Origin: Amphiura filiformis
Taxonomy: Eukaryota; Echinodermata; Ophiuroidea; Amphilepidida; Amphiuridae
Length of the DNA stretch: 64,000 nucleotides
Direction: 5' to 3'
Assembly (NCBI RefSeq): GCF_039555335.1
Contig: NC_092647.1
Coordinates: forward strand, 15,920,094-15,984,093
Below the pieces are notes generated by a model. The model was given only the letters and a program-made list of their open reading frames with translations, ran no database searches and was not told the DNA's origin. This document shows positions 43,901-55,900 of the stretch, piece by piece. The stretch's first letter is position 1. Each line of letters opens with the position of its first letter. The position numbers and the translations under genes were made by a program.

Positions 43901-46900
43901 GAAAACTTCCTATCTACTGATCACTTGGTGGTCTCGGTATGGCGGCGCCCATGGGTCATGTGGGCATTAAATTTAGTGCCTTTTATTAAATAGCCTATGG
44001 TGACTGATAAAGTAATACGGGTTGATGTTATTATATCATTATTGTCTTGTTTCTGTAGGGCTGGGTTGCATACCAATATTCCTGTTACTATGTTGAGACT
44101 GATGATAAATCAAAGTGGGCTGATGCTATTGACAAGTGTGACGTCAAAGGTGGAGACTTGATGTCCATTGCTGATAGGTAAGCCAAGATGTGATTGCTAT
44201 TTGATATCATTGCATTTGATTAGGCCTCAGTGTAATCAGTGGCGGCTCCAGGATTTACGGGGGGGCAATGAATTTTAGGGGGGCCAAAATCGACAAATTT
44301 TGTGCAAAACTGCTGCAAAAAGTTGCAATTTACGTAATTTTGGGTTTTTGGCCTCAAAAGTTGGGGGGGGGGGCAAGAAAAAAAATATGGGGCCAACCCC
44401 CACCCCGTAGCGCCGCCACTGTATGTAATATTGATTGCCATGGTGGTGGTGGTGGTGGTTGAGCACACTGACCTTGGCAATATGGTAAAGTTTAGATTCA
44501 GTAACATACCTCCTTTAAGGCCTGACAGAGGCCTGTTTATACTGAAAAGTCTATTAGATATAGCCCAATGGCTTTGCCTCGTGTACAGGCAGTACTGTAA
44601 GTTCACTAGAAGTAATTATATTCCTCATAGATTTCTGTCATCAGATTGGTTAAAACTGCGGTCATTGAATTGCCCTCAAAATGAACTATTGGCCGGTGTG
44701 GGTCCTAATCAAACTCTATGCAATCGCAACATCCACGCGTGGATGTGGCAATTGCATAAAGTTTGATCGGGATGCACGTGCGAACATCCATTCGGTATAT
44801 AAAACAAATATTGACTGCTTTATATTCGAGACATGGTTAAAAATATAGGCCCGCGGTGATCTCAAAACCATGCTATGACCCTCGGCTGCACAACAGGTCA
44901 TACATTGGTTTGCAGATCACCTTGGGCCTAAAATTTTAATCATGCCCCTCATAGCAGTCAATATTTGTATACTAGAATGCTTAGGGCCTGGCTATGACAT
45001 CACTGCTTTTGATGCGGCCTGATATGGGGGGGGCTGTATCTGCTTGCTGCAATAAATCATGATTTGAATGGGTGGCTACAACTACCTTCCACTAGGAAAG
45101 ACTAAACTGTCTACCCCAACCACTGGGAGCCTTGGATGTGCACTGTTCACCCACTATTGACATCCCAGTTGACATAATGTAGCCCCTTGATTCAACTTGT
45201 TAAGTGCTTGGCAGTGGCAACTTACCAGGTACTTTTAAAAGTGGTATTTGCTTGAAAAACTTGCTGACCTCTGATCCACTGAAGTATATTGGCCTAGCTT
45301 GTGATTGTTTGTAGCTCCTCATTGCATTTAGGAGAGGTCTGGCAAAGAGCACAAATTATTTTTTCTTTCTGAATTTCAGATTTGAGCAATCAGTGCTTGC
45401 CAGTCAATTGGGTTTACAGGATGGTCAAATGTTCTGGATTGGATTCAGTGATTTGGCTAGTCCTGGAGAATATACTTGGAGTGATGGTAGTCCTGTGACA
45501 TACACACACTGGGACCAAGGAATGCCAGGTAAATTTATTTACAGTCAATGAACTAACCCAGCAAACACAAAAACGTTTTAAAAATGTTTTAAATAAGTTA
45601 TATTTTGGCTTTTGATTTAGGTAAAAACGTTTTAATAACATTAAAATGTCGGGTTATATAAAGGTCATGATAACGTTTTAAAACGTTTTGTATGAAAACA
45701 GACTACAACAATATTTTTAAATGTTTTCAAAAAATGTTATTTTAAACTATTTTTGCAAACATATTTGCCAAATATTGTGTCAATACTTAAATAACATTAT
45801 GTTAAAACATTTGAACCCAGCAAACGCAGAAATGTTCTTAAAATGTTTTTTTAGAACCTTTTAATAACATTTAAATGTCGGGTTATATAAAGGTCATGAA
45901 AACGTTTTTAAAATGTTATTGAAAATATTTTGGGCAAACATTTTTCGCAAAATATTTTTTCAACCCCCAAATAACATTTTGTTTAGAATGTTTTGTATCA
46001 AGTTTTCAAGAATGTTTTTGGAATGTTATTAAAACGTTTTTATACCCTTTATATAACCCGACATTTAAACGTTTTCTTTAAAACATTTTTGTTTGCTGAG
46101 CAGTAGATTATCAAAAAATGTTTCTTAAGGTTATACAAACGTTTTATGCTCTTAAGGGCTGGGGTATGAGCGACCTTGAAGTTCCGGTATCTGGAGAGGG
46201 GAAGCAATGAGTTACCCCAAATCACAGCGGCAGGTAGTGACTGGGCCGCCGAGTGCTAATATATATTTATTTTGGAAGGTTCGTGTTTGTTTTAAATTTT
46301 GGGGCGTTTTTTCAAAATTTGATATTTTTGGTCATATTTCAAAAAAGCGACATGCCAAAGACAACTCTTTGGGCACATAGTTTGTTATTGTTATTGCAGT
46401 TCTTTTCCACATACCTACGTTAACATTCGATTTCGTGATTTACTAATATTATATATTTTATGACTGCAATTTGGCGTTTTCAATGCGTTTTACACGTATC
46501 ATGAAATTAACGCAAATATCTAGTCACGCTGCTTTTAGAATTTTTACCTGATCGTCGGCTTTTGCAGGCAACAGAATGCAGATTGGCTCACGATAGATGT
46601 CGTATTCCTCTATGTGGTGCACTCATTGATAAAATGAGTTTGCATTCCTTGTAACAACACACACATTGCCGTCTGGAAACCGGGTCTGGTACTGATTTTG
46701 GGACAGCCAATAGACTTCAGCGCCGTATCAAATCTCATAAAAACCACACGACTGACGACTATGTGTTTATGTTTCCCGCACGAAAGCTTGTGTCTACATC
46801 TATTATTATACTTCTTTGGAAACGTTGACCTTTGACCATTCTTTGTATAACGCCCTGATATGACCTTGATATGTTCGCTTGATTGGGTACGTTATAGCAT

Positions 46901-49900
46901 CCATTTCATTGAGGTGTTAGGACTTGGTCAGTATAATACTTGCAGGGATACAATAGTTTAACATGGTGTGTGAGCATGGTGAAAGACTCATTATTGATTA
47001 GGCGCGGACATATTAAAGGCACAGGTCCTTTGCGTGTATAGCAGAAAATTATAATAGAATGTGTGAATAGAATGTTTGGAATTTTGCAACTAAAATACTA
47101 ACTGCATTCTGCATTATGTATTTATTTATTTATTTAGGCCTATGTCTATTTATTTATTTACTGACTTATTTATTTATTTTATTTATTTGGAATATTAGTT
47201 AGTAGGCCTAGTTAGTAATATTCCATGATAGGCCTACGTCGGTTTATTATTGATTGTTGATAACTTGACAACTTGATTGATTGATCGATTGATAGTCATT
47301 TCACATTATATTCCTAGTTTATAGGCCAATTTGAATAGCATCGTACATTAGATAAATAGACCTATCAGTATTGATTTATTCTATTCAGCAATATCAAGGA
47401 TTACTATCAAACGTCTCATAGCTGATTGTCAGTTGGCTCAGTGGTAACGCAGTAGGTTTTACAACACCGAGGTCCCGGGTTCGATTCCCACCTCTGCCTA
47501 TTTTTTGCAAGGCTGAGAAAAAAATGAAATTTCTGGACTGCAAACTTATTTGGCGCGCGATCTGAGCTGGTCCTTTTCTGGTGGCTGTGTCTGTTACAGG
47601 CACAATCCCTCTGCATCCAAACCAGGTTCACGCTCATTACACCTCCCTTAATATACCCTTTATATAACCCGACATTTAAACGTTTCCTGACAACCTTTTA
47701 TGACCTTTTGCGAATGATGTGGAAAACGTTCTGTGTTTGCTGGGAAGGAATGCTCAGTGCTTAGCAGAGCTGTTGCTAGAGTGGAAGAGGAGTGTGATGG
47801 TTAGTCTGTGATATATACAGACACGGAATGGGATGAACAAAAATGTCAGTCTTAGAAAGAAGAGAAGGGTTTATGTGATGGTAGTCTGCCTGGGGTAGTC
47901 CAGTACAGTGTACACTCACTGTGTGTGGCCGTTTCAGTCTGGAACCCAGGGCACGGTTATTGACAAATTTTCAAAAACTTTTTATCATGAAATGTAAGGT
48001 ATAACTCATATTAGTTGACTTATTTAAATTTAAAATATATGTAAATAGCGCCCCCAATTTGCACACAAATGTACAGTTTATAGAATTAAAATTGCCACAA
48101 AAAAGCAGAAAAAGATGAATAATTTGATATAGAAACAAAAATCAATGTTAAAAATTGCTACAAAATGTGTATATACAGTTTATTAGTGTGATAGCTGTTG
48201 GTATTATTCAGGTCTAGAATTGAACATTATAATAATGTTTTGTTAGAAAAAAATCATAAATGATCACTTTAAACAACAGGACTACTACTGATCCCTGCTG
48301 ACAGGCGGAAATATTGTTTGCCGACTAAAATAGTTAAGTTTTGACCTCAAATTATGTTTGCCAGCTCGCAGAAGAATCTTTACAAAAAATCTAAAATTCT
48401 TTTTTTTTTGGTTTAATAGTAACTACTCTTCATCAGTACATGTCCGAATGAACTGCGACAAAGTACTGATGTCACTGTCTCGAGGAAGCCTAATGAGCAA
48501 CACATTCAAAAAATTTCAAAAAGTTTTGTTAAAATGCTATATATTGTATTATGATTTGTTAAAATGCTAATATTGTATTATGATTTGTTAAAATGCTAAT
48601 ATTGTATTATGATTTTCAGATAACAGCAATGGTGATTGTGTGGCAGCTACTTCTGGTGTTGTTGCTGGTATGTGGCAAGATAAGGCATGTTATGATGAAT
48701 TGAACTATGTGTGTGAGAAAGGAAGAATTGGCTTCACAGCTCCCCCAGTAACACAACCTCCACCACCAACACAACCCAGCAATCAAGGTTGTGCAACAGG
48801 ATGGATTGGATATGGGAATAACTGCTTTAGGGTAAGCTTTTGGTGTCTGCCTGCTTTGGGTTAGATTTGACATAATGAATCTAATTGTTTTCAACATAGT
48901 GAACCCGCAACATAACAAACCTTCAACATAGTCATAGGCATTAATTCTGTCTGTCCAAGGAGCAAACTTCTGTCCAAAATGATGGGTGAATGGGTGGTTA
49001 GCTAACACTGTGATGATAATACAGTTTCAAAGCTTTAAAAAGTAATATCTAACATTTCAAATAGAGGAATCTTTTTTAGAGTGATTTTTTCAACCATGAT
49101 AATTAACATTTTGTTTCTTTTAAACTTCCCAGGTTGATGAAGTGCCAAATTCGGAAACCTTGTTCTGGGTAGATGCTCAACAACACTGTCGTAACATGGG
49201 AGCAGAATTGGCCAGTTTCCATAGTGGAGATGAAGAAGACTATGTAAAGGCACAAGCTAATGTTATGTAAGTAGTTCATTTACAGTCGTAAAACCATTTG
49301 TTTTATCTATGAATTTGAGATTATAATTAGATCTACTGGACTTACGTTTTTATGAGTGGCAATATTTCACATCCTATCTCGGATGAATCATCAAGCCAAC
49401 TGATGTTATCGCGGCAAAAGTTCGTTGACTTATGATGCGGATGTTGTGCCACAGGGCGAAGATGAGGGATCTTCTTGATCGCAGAACAATGGCCCCTGCC
49501 AAGTTGTGATGTAGGCCACCTCCTTTTTGCCGCGGAAACCACAGTTGGCCTGATGATGCATCCGAGATATGATGTGAAATATTGCCACTCATAAAAAAAG
49601 TCCAGTAGATCTGATTATAATATCAAGTTCATAGTTGTTATTACCTGGATGAATGATAATCTGAATAATAATAATAATAAAAAAATATTAATAATAATCA
49701 TAATCATAATATTAATATTTAATTGTGTAAGCTATAAAATTGTGTAAGATTCAGTTGATGAAATTGAATATATGAATACAAAACCCACCCAAGTCCATAC
49801 TTTGGCCAAATTGAGTTAAGCATGGGAAATTGTTGCTATACATAGGCCTGTCATATGTATGAAAGAACAACTCAAATTCATCCTATGGGTCTATTGAGCA

Positions 49901-52900
49901 TGTGAAAAATAGCATGTATGAAAGAACCACCCGGGGAACCACCCAAGGCTTTGAGTCTTGTAACACATTGATTGAAATCCAGTATGTATAAAAGTCCACT
50001 TGTAACACATTCATTGCTGGAGAGTGACTTTTGGGAAAAAATGGGTTTAATCAAAGAAAGTGTGTGCTATATATTACATGGTAGTATGCTTATCAACATT
50101 ATACATACATGTGTGCTTTATTCTGTATTATCTATTATCTTACTAGTGGTAATCTCATTCCAACATTGCTGTCTTTGTATATGATTCAAACAACCACCCA
50201 AGTCCAGCATTTAAAATGAACCCCACGAAGTCCCTGAAATGCTAATCGTCATACCTAATACAGTTTAACCCACTCATTTGCACGTTAATCTTACCATATT
50301 GACCAGGTAAATCTAACTAAAGGAATTAAAATGATACACAGGTTTTTTCTCAAAATCACTTCCCACGGACTTGGGTGGGTTTTGAATTCATGTATTCAAT
50401 TGTTTATCTGCTTCCAGTACCCCAGGTGCAGGATTCTGGTTTGGGCTACATGATCAAAGTACCGAAGGTGGTGAGTAGATTTTAAAATCACAGTTGTCAA
50501 ATAGGACTTATTGTAGTTGTTGTTTTGTTGTTATTTAAATCTGCACTAGCGTAGCTAGAGAGGCGTGACCAAATGTGACGTGTCATGTCAAAAGGAGACA
50601 CTTTTGGGCAGGATCGTAAATGGTGAAAAAGCCAAAAATCTGCCCAGAGGTGATTTTTTCACAATTTATGTTTGTTGCGAATTTGTGATGTTATTAATGT
50701 TAAAAATATTGTCTGGTAGTTTCAGACCGGAATATAATTGGCATCTTGGTTTTTTAGACATTTTGCAAGGTAATTCCTACTCTCAACATTGTCAATAATA
50801 TTTTTAAAGGCCGATATCTCAATTTCCAATTTTATAATACCATAACTTACAAACTCAATATCTTCACTTAAGAATGTCCGATTTCATTGGGGAAAACGGG
50901 ATTGTGGAGCAAAATATCTCTATATGTAAACACCTCAAAATTGATAACCTGCCCAAAAGTGTCTCCTTTTGACATGACACGTCACAAATAACCTTGTGAA
51001 AGGCAGTTTTTTGTGTTACAAATATGGCTTGTTTAAAGATAAACAGTAAGTATCAAATAAAAAATTTAAATATAGTTTTTGCCCGGAAGTTATTAATTGT
51101 TGACCTTATTCTCCAGTTGTCATATCATCTGTGGTCATAAACTAATTCAGACTTTCTAAATAAAGGTTTTGCTGATTCAATTGGATATAGGGTCCATTTG
51201 TTTGGTGTAAATGTTCTAAAAACACTAAAACAATATCCGCCGCAAATGTCGTTATCTTGACCAGGACACACGTCACCTTGTCGTCGGACCATTGTTTCTC
51301 TCCCGTCTTGATTACGGTAAAGCCCTCTTGTATGGCGCAAACTCACAAGACCTAGTTCGCCTCCAGTCCCTTCAAAACCGAGCGGCAAAACTGATCTTCT
51401 ATGCATCCAGACTCGATAGTCCATCACCCCTTCTGAAAAAACTGCACTGGTTACCGGTCACAAAACGTATTCAATTTAAGTTATGTCTTCATGTTTACAA
51501 ATGTCTCAATGACTGTGGTCCTGAATATCTTGCCAACTTACTTGCTCACATAAATCGTCCTTCAACGGCTCCGGTTACATGGTCTGCAACAGACAAGACT
51601 CTTCTTGCAATACCATTTAGTAAGAAATGTATAGGTGAACAAGCGTTCTCTGTTGCAGGCCCATCACTTTGGAACTCACTTCCGCAGCATGTAAGAAATG
51701 CCGACTCAATTGCAGTTTTCAAAAAACTCTTGAAAACTCATTTGTTTTAATCTGAATTTGTATTTATGTTGTATTATATTTCATGTGGTATTATTTGTTG
51801 TATTTTGTATGGCGCCTTGATCATACTGGTTATTGCGCCTTATAAGAATTTAATGTATGTATGTATGTTGTAAAAGTCCACTTTGTATGATGCAATTTTG
51901 TTTGAAATAAGTCCACTTTTCTCACACCCCCCCTCAAAAAATGACCAAGCCAAACAGACTTTTTTATTATTAGTCTTACATAATAAATGATAAATTGTTG
52001 TAAATTGAATTAAAAAGGAGGGAGGGTGAAACTTGAAAAAAAATGGTTATTTGTACATAGTCATACTTCACTGCCATTTGCATACACGATTTTATACAAT
52101 ACACAATTTCCACTTCAGGTTTTGAGTACACAGATGGTACACCAGTGGATCACACTAATTGGGGCCCAGGTGAACCCAATGACGTAGGGAGTGGAGAGGA
52201 TTGTGTGGAGATGTTTTTTGGTGATCGAGGCTGGAATGATATGGATTGTAATTACTATAGAAGCTGGGTCTGCAAAATAGCAAAAGGTAACAGAAAATAT
52301 AGTTACTGAATGTGTATACCGTACTGTGCCTAATATACGCCCCAGGGGTGATATTTTTTTCAATTGGAGGACCTTATTAAAGATGAATTTTAATGAAGAA
52401 AAGGTTACTTACTTCTGGTTCGATTCCGGAGTCAAACACAAGATGGCGGCGCCCAAACAAATAGTGTAAATTATCCATAAATATATACCACAAAAGTACA
52501 TCAACATTGTAATGCAAGAATGTGATTTACTTAGTGAATTCTACTATAATTTGGCAATGAACTGTTTGTAATCTTAAAGGGGCATTTCGTGATCCACAGC
52601 ATCACCCCTCCCGCACTTTTCTTTTCAAAAAGTTGTGATTTTAATACCACTGGAAACCTCTGGCTACATAATGTTTATGTACAAAAAAGTTCTTGCAGAT
52701 TAATTTACTTATCAAAACTATCATGAAATTTGAATTATGTTCTGGTACACCAGAAGGAAATTACAACATATTGTCTTTGGATCATAATCATGCATAACTT
52801 GCAACCGCAAAATCTGAATCAGCCGAAATTTGTGCAATTTTTTTGTGGATATCTACTGAAAAATGTCATAAAAAGAGGCGGCTAGGATCACCAAATACTC

Positions 52901-55900
52901 CTGTAAATCTGTTTAAAACAGGTAGCTTTTCACCTTTTTGTATTTTTTTCCATAGGTGTTGTACCCTACACTACTCCAGCTCCACCTACACCTTCTCCTT
53001 GTAAGTATACAATACAATATTATTACACTCTTAGCTGGGAGGTTAAATTGGCTGTTAATAAGTATGCAATACAATTATTACACGCTTGGCAGGGAGGTTA
53101 AGGGTTAAATGGCTGTTAGTAAGTACAAAAAGTATACAAAACAATTACTACACTCTGTTAGTAAGCAGGGACAGACTTAGGTTTCAATTTTCTACTGGCC
53201 CGTCGGGCCAGTGAAATGGCAAATCTAGTGGCCCTGCAATAAATTTACTGGCCCAGCTTTTTCGATATGTTCTACTGCAAAAAAAAAAAGACCTTTTTTT
53301 TTTTTGGTGTTTTGGGAAAAAAATTTATATGAGTTTTTAATCATTTGTCATGAAATGTGTATATTGCGAATTTCAAAAAAAAATCAAAATTTTATGATAT
53401 CAGAAGGACATCCTCGTTTTCAAAATGCAATTCGATATGTCTGATGTACTCTCCCCACAAAAAATATGTGGAAACTTTGATATCCAAGTCAAGCAAACCT
53501 TAACATTTTAATTTGTTTTGCACTGAATGTACTCAATGTAGAGAGTGTAGTCACTAACACAAATTCAGTCAGTAGTCCTGCCTTTTTTAGTTCCAAAAGT
53601 TCACAAAGGTTCAAATAATTATGTGTTTTTTGCGGTATCGCTATCATCATAAGATAGACCACGCAAGAGATTGGAAGTAGTATGTAGGCCTACTATCGAC
53701 GTAAAAAGCAGCCATATAGACGTATCCAACGAGCCAAGTCATAGTCAGGATTTGGTCGGCCATTTTTGGGTCCCCGCAGCACCTAACTGGTGTTGTGACT
53801 GCCCAATTGGGTGGATTAAGCCGCTTAAAATTCGATGTTAGATTCTTTTGTGTTGTAAACTGTCATCATTCTTTTGTCAACGTGTAACACGGGTGATAGA
53901 ATGTTTAAAATGACCTTCAAGGCTGCATCATTTCACATTTTAGGCATGGAAATACAAGAATAATTATTCTCTTATTTCCATGTTTTAGGTGAGATAGCTG
54001 GGTCCCCGTCGCGGCTATGGCTGCCATTGAGGTGTAGGAATGCGTGAAATTAGATTTGTTTTTTTATATATTTCCAACTTGCTAGCAACACAAGAATATT
54101 ATAAATATACGAAAAATCATTAAATAAAGATATAAATTACAGTTGACAGATGGAGCAGAAACTGTATGGCCATCACTGATTATATCTTGTCTCAAATGTG
54201 TTATATCAGGCTCAAAAATCTAGTGGCCCGCCGGGCCAGCATTGTTGGAAGTTTACTGGCCCGACGCAAAATCCACTGGCCCCGGGCCACCGGGCCACTG
54301 CTTAAATCTGTCCATGTTAGTAAGTAAGTATACAAACAATTAATATACTCTTAGCTGAAAAGTTAAACTGGCTGTTATATATAATTATAGTATTTCCAAA
54401 TACCCAGCAAACACAAAATGTTTTACAGAAAACGTTGAAGTATCAGATAACATAAAGGGTATAAAACGTTTTAATAACATTCAAAAAACATTTTTGAAAA
54501 CTTGATGCAAAACACTCTAAACATTATTTATGTGGTGGAAAAAAAATTTGCCCAAGATATTTTACAATGTTTTCAAAACGTTTTAATGCTCTTTATAACC
54601 TGACATTCAAATGTTATTTTTGAATTTTTGTGTTTGCTGGATATAGGCCAGTTGTGACACAATCAAGGGAAATGAATATAATATCAGCCCGTTTTCAAGA
54701 AAAAGAGCTGTTTTAAACTTCTAATTCATGCATTTAGGGGTCCTTTTAGTGTACCCAGTTTGTTTTGTAAAGTTTGTGTTTTCTGATTTGTATCACAATC
54801 ACCACCCAAACTTTATAAATGTTAGAAAATGATAAGAAACATGTAATAAGTAGTGTATTTTATCAAAAAATGTAAATGTGGTACATTTCAGATTGAAATC
54901 CTGTTTAGGGGTACAAATTTGTTTGGGAAACTGCCAAACTCCTGTTTAGGGTGCTTTTTGATAAAAAAGGGTAAATTATCGTTAAAGGTATGTTTTGAAA
55001 ATCACTAGTGTACACTATTAAACTTGATAGCCTTCCCGGGGTTTCTACTGAGCATGTTATCCGGTATTACTCCAAAACAAACCACATCACCGATCAACCT
55101 TTGCCCAGTGGTAACATGCAGTTTGTGCTTGCATGATTATGTCTTTGCTGTGTATTTCAGATCCTCCATGTCCTTCTAACTCTGAATGGATGTTGCGTGG
55201 AGACTACTGCTATTATTACAGTGCAGAGATTGATGATAGAAGAGGCTGGGTGGAGGCTAACAGTTACTGTATGGATAATGGAGCCTATCTAGCATCAGTC
55301 CATGCAGATGGAGAAACGACTTCTTGACAGATATTGTAAGTTGTAAACTTATAGCCGTAATGTATGAAAATGTGTATAAAAAAAGGCTCAAAATTTCTGA
55401 AAAACATTCCACCCTGGATATAAATGGCTGTGCGCACAGAAACATCCAACATTAAAGCCAAAATTTTCCATTAGATTTGTATTATGTTACTCTTTACTCA
55501 AATTGCTGAAAAAATAATAGTAATAACTGTTAGGAAAGGTTTCTGTCCATTTTAAGCTGAAATAACAAGGTAAAGTGAAAAAAACCCCAACACTGGCTAT
55601 TTGGTTGTTTAACATATAGTTCTATGGGGAAATTAAATGTCTGAATACAACATTATGTCAACATGATGAATCTGACTGATTCCATTTAGATGTAAGTTGG
55701 GACATAATGTAAGGATGACAAATGAAGACCTGAGCGCAAGAAGACCGTAAGTCCACTTGGCCCCTCAACATGTATACACTAAAGTTATGTATAGTTTCTT
55801 AGGGTTTTATAATGTTTAATACATGTTCCAGGGTGAAAACATCATGAAAGGTTGTGAAAGATTTTTTTTGGCCCCTGAATATGTATAAAACATTACCAAA

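Larger units (their letters stand above)
45556..47743. mobile_element. Composite CAGCAAACA-family MITE, copy 4, interrupted
   Basis: Starts ACCCAGCAAACACAAAAACG (45556) and ends GTGTTTGCTGGG (47743). Comparison with copies 1-3 shows foreign DNA from 46152 to 47651 inside it. Confidence 0.85.

Noticed and set aside
47430-47500. tRNA gene
   Set aside because: Box A and B are present, but the acceptor stem is not convincing and a long SINE body follows.
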